This document shows positions 1 through 7,866 of a stretch of 64,000 nt of DNA, one piece after another. A program made the position numbers and the translations under genes. Source of the DNA: Bacillota bacterium. Lineage in GTDB: Bacteria > Bacillota > Clostridia > Acetivibrionales > DSM-1351. The notes under the pieces were generated by a model, which was not told where the DNA came from, ran no database searches, and saw only the letters and a program-made list of their open reading frames with translations. Positions within the stretch are counted from its first letter, which is position 1, and each line of letters opens with the position of its first letter. The DNA lies in contig JAEWMS010000026.1 of the NCBI GenBank assembly GCA_023393115.1, positions 52,179-116,178 on the forward strand, in the 5' to 3' direction.

Positions 1-1134
1 ATAGCCCAACTGTTCCATACCTTTTGCTGCAGCATTTCGCAGGTGCATGGGAACACTTCCTGTATTTTTCGATTCAACATCAGCCAAGGCTTTGTTGACA
101 GCCATATATGCAGAGTTTGACTTTGGACTGCAGGCCACGGTAACTGCCGCATGTGCCAGAATTATCCTGGCCTCTGGCATTCCTATCATTTTTACCGCCT
201 GTGCTGCAGCAACAGCCACCTGTAAGGCTGTTGGATTTGCCATACCCACATCTTCCGAGGCACATATAATTATTCTTCTGGCAAGAAACTCAACATCCTC
301 CCCGGCATACAGGGCCCGGGCCAGATAAAATACTGCCGCGTCCGGGCTACTGCCTCTCATGGACTTTATAAATGCGCTGATGTTGTCATAGTGCTCCTCA
401 CCATTTTTGTCAAAACGGATAGCTTTTTTCTGAACACATTCCTCAATGGTTTTCAGGTTTATTTCAATACAGCCGTCCGCGCCGAGATCCGAGGTCAAAA
501 CCGCCAGTTCTATGGAATTAAGCGCTGTACGCGCATCGCCGGAGCATACTTCACTTAAATAATCCAGCGCCTCATCAGTAATATTTATAGTATAATTCCC
601 AAGGCCTCTTTCCTTGTCACTTATGGCAGTTAAAAGCAGCTTTCTTATATCTTCCTGCTCCAATGGCTTCAGCATAAAGACAGTTGATCTTGAAATAAGT
701 GCTTTATTAACCTCAAAGAAAGGGTTTTCAGTAGTTGCACCTATCAATACAATCGACCCGTCCTCAACATACGGCAGCAGGGCATCCTGCTGAGATTTGT
801 TGAAGCGGTGTATTTCATCAATAAACAAGACGGTTCTTCCATTTGGATTGAGCATAGTATTTTTCGTATCTGCCGCAATCCTTTTAATATCACCCACGCC
901 TGAGGTTACAGCATTTAACTTTTCAAAGTTTGACTGTGTAGTATTAGCAATAATTCTGGCTAATGAGGTCTTTCCGGTACCAGGTGGACCATATAAAATT
1001 ATCGATGTAATTCTATCTGCCTTTATCATCCTGTACAGCATTTTATCCTTGCCGATTATATGACTTTGTCCAACAAATTCTTCTATTGTCCTTGGCGACA
1101 TTTTGTATGCCAGAGGCTGTATCCTGTCTCTCAC
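1..1134 (-). CDS. rarA: Replication-associated recombination protein A (AAA+ ATPase), 3' end outside window
   Basis: RarA/MgsA/WRNIP1-type AAA+ ATPase, which acts at stalled replication forks in the clamp-loader superfamily. About 378 codons are visible on the minus strand; the frame is still open at the window edge, so the last ~60 residues are missing. Visible motifs are FVGQSHIIG near the start, Walker A GPPGTGKTS (about residue 45), Walker B LFIDEIHRFNKSQQDALL (about 90-105), sensor 1 GATTENP, and the C-terminal family signatures SEDVGMANP and MHLRNA. The likely start is GTG at 1134, because GGAGG sits 5 nt before it; an in-frame ATG at 1146 overlaps that ribosome site. An imperfect 20-bp dyad lies upstream at 1182-1201. 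The gene follows the copper-amine-oxidase-N gene after about 125 bp. The family call is sure; the exact start is moderately sure. Confidence 0.95.
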   Translation of the reverse strand, partial: MRDRIQPLAYKMSPRTIEEFVGQSHIIGKDKMLYRMIKADRITSIILYGPPGTGKTSLARIIANTTQSNFEKLNAVTSGVGDIKRIAADTKNTMLNPNGRTVLFIDEIHRFNKSQQDALLPYVEDGSIVLIGATTENPFFEVNKALISRSTVFMLKPLEQEDIRKLLLTAISDKERGLGNYTINITDEALDYLSEVCSGDARTALNSIELAVLTSDLGADGCIEINLKTIEECVQKKAIRFDKNGEEHYDNISAFIKSMRGSSPDAAVFYLARALYAGEDVEFLARRIIICASEDVGMANPTALQVAVAAAQAVKMIGMPEARIILAHAAVTVACSPKSNSAYMAVNKALADVESKNTGSVPMHLRNAAAKGMEQLGY

Positions 1135-1259
1135 ATTAACCTCCATAAGTCGTATTAGCGGCCACAATTTATTTACTCCCATATCCGCTATTAGGCGAAT
1201 ATAGGAGGTTAATTCAGTGATCCGCACCTGCATTCAAAAGTTAAAGCAACGCCAAAAGC

Positions 1260-3227
1260 TTACTTTTTGGTTATAGAAAAGGATTTCCATATATCCTCAA
1301 CTTCCTTCACAGCTTTGTCTGTTGCCGTGAGTTCGGGTACGCTTGTTAAAAAACAGTAGGAATAGTTTCCGGCCTCAAAGCAGTAGCATTTCACTTCTGA
1401 GAAGAAATCCAGATCAACACTTTCAACTTTATATGTATAAACCCTCATCTGATAGCCCTTTTCGGTAACTGTAGTCTGAACAGGAGTAGTTTCATATACT
1501 TTTTTTAAGGTCCTCATAATACCAAACTTTTCTTCATCACTCAAGGATTTTGATAATGAGGAGTTCTCAATTGAGTAAATAATAACGTTTGAATTTGAAT
1601 CAGGATTTGTGAAGGTAACAGAGCTGTCATCATCATTACCTGCTTTTGTCCAGAAACCCTGGAGCTTGATGCTCCAATTAAAGTTCTTGTTTATGTACTC
1701 GAACAGGTCATCTTTTTGTGAAACTCTTACTCCTAGGTTTTTATTATTATATTTTTCTATATCGCCGATCAATGCCTCTTCATCAAAGGAATAGAAGTTC
1801 ATATGGTTAATTGTGTCTATAAATTCATTAATATATTTATCGTGATCACCTTCCGGCAGTTTAACAGTTATCTCGTAAACAAAAGGTCCTTTGGTAAAAT
1901 ATAGCTCTTCCATAATATAAGCTTTATTAGCTTGTTTTATTCTGAACTTAAGGGATCTGGCCTCATTTTCTGCTACTGTTGTGTAATCATCACTAATAAA
2001 GTTATATACCCCAGGATTGAAATTGTTATTATATTTCTTAATAATTTTGTCTACATATTCATCAAGAGCTTCTTCATCTTTCAAGCTATTCATTGTTATT
2101 TTCATGTAATGAGTACTGTCGAGACCAAGGCAGGTTTCCATAGGATCATCACTTGAAAGAACCTTATCCCACTTTGCAGGTACATCCACAGACCAGGGTA
2201 AATATTTTGTGTTTAGGCTTAATAACAAATAGTTATAGAAACTGGCCTTTCCCTGTCTGATCTTTGAAACATCCTCAACACCAATAACAGCCCCCTTGTA
2301 ATCGAGACTGAAGGAGTTGACGATATTTTGATAATATTTATCGTTTGATAGCTTTTCCGGAGTAACCGAACTATTGTAGGAATTAATAGTGAAATAATAA
2401 AAGTAATCGCCCTTGTCAAAAACCTTTACCAGCAATGACTCATCAAATTCGGTCAATCTGGTATACTGAAAATACGGAACTGTCGCTTTCAGATCTATTT
2501 CGGTACTTCTTACCGTACTGCTATAAACAACTGTATTATATAGTTCTTGAAGATTTCGGCCCTTTTTGTTCTCAACCGCTATTTCAAAATACAGACTTCT
2601 GCTTTCATTAGTAATACCCACCTTGTCTGACTTGAAGCTGTTGGATATAATCCTGGAACCTGATGGAATACTTAAGCTCCAGCCATAGTAGCTGTTGCCA
2701 ACTTTGGGACTGGTAATTCCACCTGTGAGGAAAGAAAGGTCGCTTAATGAGCCATCGTCTTCCAATACAATCTTTATTGTCCCTATTTTCTGGTCACAGG
2801 TTACTGTGACAGGAAAATTTGATGATATCAACTCCAGAGGAACCATAGTTGACTTATTTTTTATTACAGGTGCAACAGGCAGCTTTTTTTTCTCCAGATT
2901 AAAGATGTAGTCGGTTGCTCCTACAGTCAGTTCCAGGTCCCTTTCGCAGTAAATAATTTCAATGATTTTATCGGACTTTTTATTTACTTCCGCTCCGATG
3001 GCTGTTGTAAACCATTCCAACGGTACCATAAAGGTTTTATTTGATATGTAAGGTTTCTCAAGCTTGGTAACAGTACCGTTTATTTTGGCAGAGGCACTGC
3101 CTGCCTTGAGCTCAAGTACAAGTTTATCGTTATTAGCTGCATAAGTATTTAGCAGACAGGTTATCAGTATTGAGAATATTACAAGTATACTAACAAGAGT
3201 TTTACGAATGTTAATAGTATTTTTCAT
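1260..3227 (-). CDS. Secreted protein: copper-amine-oxidase-N-like domain plus three PsbP-like repeats
   Basis: Predicted exported protein of 655 residues with a signal peptide (hydrophobic residues 10-28, ending near TYAAN). Residues 35-157 form a copper amine oxidase N-terminal-like unit with the usual MVPLEWF and MVPLELI phrases; this fold is a cell-surface module in clostridia and does not imply oxidase activity. The rest looks like three related modules at about 180-310, 342-478 and 516-655. Each opens with a W-S-(L/V/I) strand (GWSLSIPSG, PWSVDVPAKW, NWSIKLQGFW) and ends in a helix before NSFSLDY, NHMNFYS and KSFSITK, resembling PsbP/Mog1-type domains. It lies 29 bp upstream of the HtrA-like gene's mirror position: the protease gene is transcribed first and this gene second, so the two probably form an operon. 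No enzyme motif is visible and the function is unknown. Confidence 0.8.
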   Translation of the reverse strand: MKNTINIRKTLVSILVIFSILITCLLNTYAANNDKLVLELKAGSASAKINGTVTKLEKPYISNKTFMVPLEWFTTAIGAEVNKKSDKIIEIIYCERDLELTVGATDYIFNLEKKKLPVAPVIKNKSTMVPLELISSNFPVTVTCDQKIGTIKIVLEDDGSLSDLSFLTGGITSPKVGNSYYGWSLSIPSGSRIISNSFKSDKVGITNESRSLYFEIAVENKKGRNLQELYNTVVYSSTVRSTEIDLKATVPYFQYTRLTEFDESLLVKVFDKGDYFYYFTINSYNSSVTPEKLSNDKYYQNIVNSFSLDYKGAVIGVEDVSKIRQGKASFYNYLLLSLNTKYLPWSVDVPAKWDKVLSSDDPMETCLGLDSTHYMKITMNSLKDEEALDEYVDKIIKKYNNNFNPGVYNFISDDYTTVAENEARSLKFRIKQANKAYIMEELYFTKGPFVYEITVKLPEGDHDKYINEFIDTINHMNFYSFDEEALIGDIEKYNNKNLGVRVSQKDDLFEYINKNFNWSIKLQGFWTKAGNDDDSSVTFTNPDSNSNVIIYSIENSSLSKSLSDEEKFGIMRTLKKVYETTPVQTTVTEKGYQMRVYTYKVESVDLDFFSEVKCYCFEAGNYSYCFLTSVPELTATDKAVKEVEDIWKSFSITKK

Positions 3228-3256
3228 ATAAGCACGTCCTTATTTTACCAATATAA

Positions 3257-4387
3257 TTACTTTTCACCGAAAACAACATTAACATTCAGTTGTTTGCCGT
3301 CCCGAACCAATTTAAACTTTGCCTTGTCACCGGGCAAATATTTTTTCATTTCCTCGTTATAATCAATTATTGAATTAACCTTTACATCATTTACAGAAAG
3401 CAGCTTGTCATCAATCTGTATGTCGTATTGTTCAGCAGGAGAATTTGGTAAAATGTCCCGTATAGTCAAGCCTTCAACGGCACTGGGCAAACCATACTGG
3501 GAGGTTATGCTTTCAGAGAAGACTATTCCCATGTAGGGTCTTTTTATTCTTCCGAATTTTTCAAAATGGCTTATTGCATACTTAACAGTATCAACCGGGA
3601 TGGAAAAATTCAAGCCTTCAACACCAAAACCTATTAGTTTAACCGAATTAATCCCAATTACCTGTCCCAACATATTAACAAGAGGCCCTCCGCTGTTGCC
3701 TCCGTTTATGGCTGCATCCGATTGGATAAATTTGTACTCACCGTCGGTTGATCGGTTCATACCACTGATTATACCTTTTGTTGCGGAATTTCTTAAATTA
3801 AAGGATAAAGGCGTTCCAATGGCAACTACCTCCTGCCCCACCTTAACGCTTGACATATCTCCAAAAACTGCCGGAGTAAGCCCTCCCTTGTCGATCTTAA
3901 TAACTGCAAGGTCCAGACTGTCGTCAATAGCTTTTAATCGAGCTTTATATGCTTTACTGTTGGAAAGAACAACAACAATGGTATCCATTTCCTTAACAAC
4001 ATGCGCATTTGTTATTATGTATCCGTCACTTCTGTAAATCACACCGGTGCCGAAAATAAGATTGTCTGTATATTCACTGTAATCATAACTGCTTTCTTTA
4101 AGTTTTCCAATTATTCCAACAACGGAGGGACTGACTTTGTCAACTATACCCGTTATTTTGTCAGCATTATTTATTTCAATAGCAGTATCAGTCCTGGTGA
4201 CAGTAACTCCCTCAAGATTATTCCTGAGACTGTCAACAAGAACATACTCCTTGCCATTAATTACCTTAACCGCATTATTTATCTGTTTTCCGTCAATCTT
4301 CAGATTTTTATCGTTTGCAGCATATGTACCCGACGTCATGAAAGCAATTGCAGTTGCAAGACAAACTCCTCTAATTATATTTTTCAT
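3257..4387 (-). CDS. Secreted HtrA/DegP-type serine protease with PDZ domain
   Basis: Trypsin-like S1C protease of 376 residues, probably acting outside the membrane on misfolded proteins. A signal peptide covers residues 1-23. Residues 27-73 resemble a truncated copper-amine-oxidase-N module, which is unusual at this place in an HtrA protein. The catalytic triad is complete: His129 in ITNAHVV, Asp159 in SLDLAVIK and Ser232 in GGNSGGPLVN. One PDZ domain follows at about 281-375 (RPYMGIVF, ILPNSPAE, VNDVKVNS). The start ATG has a good GGAGGAAGG ribosome site. The secreted three-repeat protein starts 30 bp downstream, and since both carry the same surface module they may work together at the envelope. 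The protease assignment is firm; the exact htrA/degP paralogue is not resolved. Confidence 0.9.
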   Translation of the reverse strand: MKNIIRGVCLATAIAFMTSGTYAANDKNLKIDGKQINNAVKVINGKEYVLVDSLRNNLEGVTVTRTDTAIEINNADKITGIVDKVSPSVVGIIGKLKESSYDYSEYTDNLIFGTGVIYRSDGYIITNAHVVKEMDTIVVVLSNSKAYKARLKAIDDSLDLAVIKIDKGGLTPAVFGDMSSVKVGQEVVAIGTPLSFNLRNSATKGIISGMNRSTDGEYKFIQSDAAINGGNSGGPLVNMLGQVIGINSVKLIGFGVEGLNFSIPVDTVKYAISHFEKFGRIKRPYMGIVFSESITSQYGLPSAVEGLTIRDILPNSPAEQYDIQIDDKLLSVNDVKVNSIIDYNEEMKKYLPGDKAKFKLVRDGKQLNVNVVFGEK

Positions 4388-4494
4388 TTATTTCAACCTT
4401 CCTCCAAAGTCGGAATTTATTTATGTCAAAGCTTTTTCATTTCAGACTTCCATTTTACCATTTTGGAAAGGGCAGTTCAATTGAATTTACCTGA

Positions 4495-5211
4495 CTACTC
4501 AAATATCTCTTCGAGAGAAATTTCAAATCCTTCAAAAATATTTGATTTTACAGTTTGAATATTTGCAAAAGATGTAATTTCTTCTATTACTTTATTATCA
4601 AAATTATACATATATACTGCCTTTTTATCTGTATCTACAAGCCAAAATTCCTTAATTCCGGTACGAGCGTATAAATTTAGCTTTCTGAACATGTCGTGTT
4701 TTTTGGAAGAAGGGGAAAGAACCTCTACCACCAGTGAGGGAATTCCCCAATACCTGCCTTTCTGGTCTATATTTTCAGGATCACAAATTACGAGGATATC
4801 AGGCTGAACAACATGTTTTGTATTATCTCCTTTTACTAAAGTAACATCAAAAGGGGAAGTAAGAGGTCTACACTTTTTCCCTTTAAAAAAATTACGGAAT
4901 TGAGATATTATTTCAGATACTGCTGTCTGATGGGCATAGCTTGGCGAGGCCAGCAAAAAAAGCTCTCCATCAATAAGCTCATACCGCTGTTCGGATTCCT
5001 CGGTGAGTTTTATGAATTCTTCATATGTTATTCTGGGTCCGTCCTCATTTTCATATACTGCAAATTCTTCCTCAACTCTGTCAGCAGCACTGCAAGTAAC
5101 CATTCTAGCTATGTCCCTGCCATTTTTTGTTATAATAATTTCTTCCGAGGCCGACGCCAGCGCAAGATATTTCCCAAAATTGTTTTGAACTTCTGTTGAT
5201 GTTGCCCTCAT
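4495..5211 (-). CDS. Phd/YefM antitoxin-like domain fused to Uma2 (DUF820) nuclease-like domain
   Basis: A 238-residue fusion. Residues 1-45 (MRATSTEVQNNFGKYLALAS... to DIARMV) match the Phd/YefM prevent-host-death fold: the T-x-x-x-N-F-x-K-Y motif, an IIITKNGRD strand, and no toxin gene next door. After an acidic linker, residues 60-238 match the Uma2 family with its PD-(D/E)XK core: RYELIDGELF, VQPDILVI, the VVEVLSPSS strand and KEFWLVD. The start at 5211 is chosen over an in-frame ATG at 5250 because GAAAGGAG lies just before it and the Phd motif begins there. Uma2 proteins are common, expanded and poorly understood. The Phd part could bind operator DNA or restrain the nuclease-like part. 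Several AGCTAT-type repeats lie just upstream. The domain calls are strong; the function is open. Confidence 0.85.
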   Translation of the reverse strand: MRATSTEVQNNFGKYLALASASEEIIITKNGRDIARMVTCSAADRVEEEFAVYENEDGPRITYEEFIKLTEESEQRYELIDGELFLLASPSYAHQTAVSEIISQFRNFFKGKKCRPLTSPFDVTLVKGDNTKHVVQPDILVICDPENIDQKGRYWGIPSLVVEVLSPSSKKHDMFRKLNLYARTGIKEFWLVDTDKKAVYMYNFDNKVIEEITSFANIQTVKSNIFEGFEISLEEIFE

Positions 5212-5230
5212 AATCAAGCTCCTTTCAAAA

Positions 5231-5350
5231 TAGCAGCTATCAGATAACATTACTTAATGAAAGCTTTCAATCATAGCTATAACTTCAGCAATAATTTTAG
5301 CTATGATATCAGCTGTGATTTTATCTATAATTATAACTATTGTTAGCTAT
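5231..5350. promoter_or_regulatory. Cluster of AGCTAT-type repeats upstream of the Phd-Uma2 gene
   Basis: The AT-rich upstream region holds repeated AGCTAT/ATAGCT elements at about 5235-5240, 5273-5280 (the 8-bp palindrome ATAGCTAT), 5298-5304, 5311-5316 (variant AGCTGT) and 5344-5350. An exact 10-bp inverted repeat, ATCATAGCTA and TAGCTATGAT, sits at 5270-5279 and 5298-5307. Phd-type proteins bind such dyads to repress their own operons, so this is a plausible operator array. That role is inference. Confidence 0.45.
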
Positions 5351-5427
5351 TATTATATATAACAATTCAGAAATAGTCAATAATTTAGGTATTAGCGATA
5401 AAGCATTGTCGGTAAAAAACAATTTTT

Positions 5428-5967
5428 TTATAACAGCTCGGCTCGTTCTAGTGCTGTATAAGTCAGTTTATTATTAATTCTTGCGCTCTCCATAAGTGAT
5501 ATGGAATTCACAATTATGGTCTGGCTACTGAAAGAAGTTTTTGAAATATCCACGGCGGCGTCTCCAATTTGTACCTCCCTGGCAAGAGTGATATGCGGAC
5601 TATAGGCTCTATCCTCCTTTTGATATCCGGTCTTTTCAAGAGAAATCTCAAGCCTTTGATATAATTGCTGTAATTCAATACTCTTACCAAGTCCTGCCCA
5701 TATAATTTTTCTATTGCCCTTATTAAATGATCCGGTATTATCCAATCTAAGTTCAAATGGCGAAGTGGCAGCTGCTACTTCCTTCAGAACCTCTTTTAGG
5801 ATTTCAACCTGCTGGAGATTCTGCTCACCAATAAACCTTAAAGTCAGATGAAAATTCTCACGGTGTGAAAAGTTGCCTCCAGTACAATACTTTCTTATAT
5901 CCTGTTGAAGGGAGAATAAATAATCCTTAATTTCGTTAGTAAATTCTATCGCAAAAAATACTCTCAT
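5428..5967 (-). CDS. thpR: RNA 2',3'-cyclic phosphodiesterase (LigT/ThpR family)
   Basis: A 179-residue member of the 2H phosphoesterase superfamily, which opens 2',3'-cyclic phosphate ends of RNA (historically 2'-5' RNA ligase). The two catalytic H-x-T-x motifs are present: HLTL in ENFHLTLRFIGE and HITL in YSPHITLARE, about 75 residues apart as expected. The start at 5967 (MRVFFAIEF) is supported by a GGAGG site 7 nt upstream; the longer ORF from 6006 would add 13 residues not usual for the family. It stands alone between the Phd-Uma2 gene and a divergent small gene. Confidence 0.93.
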   Translation of the reverse strand: MRVFFAIEFTNEIKDYLFSLQQDIRKYCTGGNFSHRENFHLTLRFIGEQNLQQVEILKEVLKEVAAATSPFELRLDNTGSFNKGNRKIIWAGLGKSIELQQLYQRLEISLEKTGYQKEDRAYSPHITLAREVQIGDAAVDISKTSFSSQTIIVNSISLMESARINNKLTYTALERAELL

Positions 5968-6119
5968 TATATGCCTCCGTTTAATGCGTAACCAATGTTT
6001 AACCAAGTCTAAGTTTTTTGATTACCCGGTTTAATATGTGGTATAGTTATAATATAATTTTTTAGAACAACAAATATACAAAATATATTGTAAATATCAA
6101 CCAAGGAGGATTTGTTCAA

Positions 6120-6452
6120 ATGTTTTATGAAATCAGATTTCAAACAGGTGAAATGTCACAAATAATAGATGAAATGAAAAAAGGTAATATCCCCTGCATG
6201 GATGTAACTGATGCTGATGAAATGAACTGGTTTATTAAGCAACTGGAAACCAAAGGTATATACAAGGTTGAAGATCTGCCCTATGACAGAAATGCTCGCG
6301 ATGGTGTAAAAGAACCTGAATTCGAGTACAGAATTGCATTCTATACTTCACCTATCAAGGCTTCCGACCTTAATGGAAAAACTCCAATGTATATAGATTT
6401 TTATTTTGAACCTATCATAGAAAGAACCTATGACCCGGTTGGAGAAATGTAA
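6120..6452 (+). CDS. Small conserved-looking protein of unknown function
   Basis: A 110-residue acidic soluble protein with no signal peptide or membrane segment. A strong AAGGAGG ribosome site precedes the ATG, and a strong terminator follows the stop, so it is a complete one-gene transcription unit. The sequence opens with a beta strand (YEIRFQTG) and alternates strands and helices, ending in an aromatic/acidic stretch (YIDFYFEPIIERTYDPVG). I do not recognise the family. An AT-rich upstream region contains TATAAT near 6046, which may be its -10 box. Confidence 0.7.
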   Translation: MFYEIRFQTGEMSQIIDEMKKGNIPCMDVTDADEMNWFIKQLETKGIYKVEDLPYDRNARDGVKEPEFEYRIAFYTSPIKASDLNGKTPMYIDFYFEPIIERTYDPVGEM

Positions 6453-6462
6453 TGTATTACCA

Positions 6463-6502
6463 AATATGCTTCGCTCATTAATACGCGAAGCATATTTTTT
6501 GT
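6463..6502. terminator. Terminator between convergent genes
   Basis: A perfect 12-bp stem AATATGCTTCGC (6463-6474) and GCGAAGCATATT (6485-6496), followed by a T run on the plus strand. It ends the 6120-6452 gene and can also serve the convergent SGNH hydrolase. Confidence 0.85.
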
Positions 6503-6513
6503 CTATTTTTTAC

Positions 6514-7635
6514 CTACTTTGAGCACGCAGCAGTTATAGTTATTTCCCCGTTGACTCCTGCTATGGGAACTGCTGCCACACCATTTTTTAATTCCAGCGT
6601 GTGTTTTACACTTTTACCTATTGTCAGGATTATAGTTTTCGGCAGCTTGTAGCCTTTATCAGGTGATACGGTTACCCTGAATTCACCGTTTGAAACCGAG
6701 TACACAGACTTTCCCTTTACTACATTTGAGTTGACTTTATAAGGGACTTTTTTATTCAATTCATAAAACATAAGTGTATAAATAACTTCGTGCCCCTTCT
6801 TTGTGGGATGAGGATCAAAAGATCTTCCGCTTTGTACATTGATCAGCTGAATATCTTTTCCTGCTTTTGCAAATGCAGAATAAACATCTGCTACCATATA
6901 GTTCTTACCCTTGTTCGAAGCCTTAATGATTTCTGCGTTCATGGACAAAAAAGTACTATTTATGGTATCAGGTAAAATAAAATCAAAAGGGTTATAAATT
7001 GTCTGTACAATAATTTTGGCCTTTGGGTTTAAAGCTTTTAATGTACTTATTATTTTTTCAAAATCTCCAGTTTTATGTAATTTTTCATTTCCTGAAAATA
7101 CCTCAGCGCCTTGGGAGATGTTTGCTTTAAGTTTATCTAATGCCTCTTGGTTAAAAAACAGGTTAATAACAGCCTTTTGAATCTCGGAAGCATCTGCATT
7201 AAATATATTTTTCCCATTTCCAATCCCATCATTTACCGAGTTTAATAAAGGAATAAAGATGTTATTGCCACCTATGGTAAGTGAAATGAGGCTTGCTTCT
7301 TTTATCCGAGCTACTTCTGCCTTTTGCTCCTTTGTAACGGGATTACTTATTGCCTTAAGGAAAGCTGTACTGTTAATTCCTTCAATTCCCAGGTTTACTG
7401 TCTTAATGCCCTGCGCCTTACCGAGTTTCGTAACGTAATTATCGATGCTGTTTCTGTTACTTACATCATTATTTATAAAGCTTACAAGTCCATAACCCGA
7501 TGTAATAGAGTCCCCCAATGCAACATACAATGCTTTTTCCGATGCTGCCGCATCTATAGAACTGATTGAGGAACTCCAGCTTAAGCATATAATAACTAAA
7601 CACAATAATAGTGTAATGATCTTTTTAACAATCAT
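6514..7635 (-). CDS. Secreted SGNH/GDSL-family hydrolase
   Basis: Exported lipase/esterase-like protein of about 373 residues with an N-terminal signal peptide. SGNH blocks are visible: GDSITSGYG (block I, nucleophile Ser), TIGGNNIF (block III, Gly-Asn oxyanion residues) and DPHPTKKGH (block V, catalytic Asp and His). A C-terminal extension of about 75 residues after the block V helix looks like a beta-rich module (FRVTVSPDKGYKLPK...). The likely start is the ATG at 7635, with GGGGG just upstream; an ATG at 7647 would put the ribosome site inside the gene. The substrate is unknown; an acyl ester on a polysaccharide or peptidoglycan is plausible but not shown. Confidence 0.88.
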   Translation of the reverse strand: MIVKKIITLLLCLVIICLSWSSSISSIDAAASEKALYVALGDSITSGYGLVSFINNDVSNRNSIDNYVTKLGKAQGIKTVNLGIEGINSTAFLKAISNPVTKEQKAEVARIKEASLISLTIGGNNIFIPLLNSVNDGIGNGKNIFNADASEIQKAVINLFFNQEALDKLKANISQGAEVFSGNEKLHKTGDFEKIISTLKALNPKAKIIVQTIYNPFDFILPDTINSTFLSMNAEIIKASNKGKNYMVADVYSAFAKAGKDIQLINVQSGRSFDPHPTKKGHEVIYTLMFYELNKKVPYKVNSNVVKGKSVYSVSNGEFRVTVSPDKGYKLPKTIILTIGKSVKHTLELKNGVAAVPIAGVNGEITITAACSK

Positions 7636-7711
7636 TTGAACCCCCATGATATATTATAAGTCACTTTGTTATATTAATTATAACCTTGCATCAGCGAAAG
7701 TTCAAATACAC

Positions 7712-7759
7712 AAAACAGTAAGAGGAATTCTCTTGTCATAGAATTCCTCTTACTGTTTT
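7712..7759. terminator. Strong terminator hairpin
   Basis: A perfect 19-bp inverted repeat (7712-7730 and 7741-7759) with a 10-nt loop and T runs on both strands. It lies downstream of the nucleotidyltransferase gene on the minus strand. Confidence 0.85.
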
Positions 7760-7866
7760 TAACCATCCTTCCACATTTTTATGAGCTGTCCTCACGTACA
7801 ATAAGTTCTTTATAACATACATAAATCAATATTGTTATGCAACAGCATACTTTTTTATATCCAATA

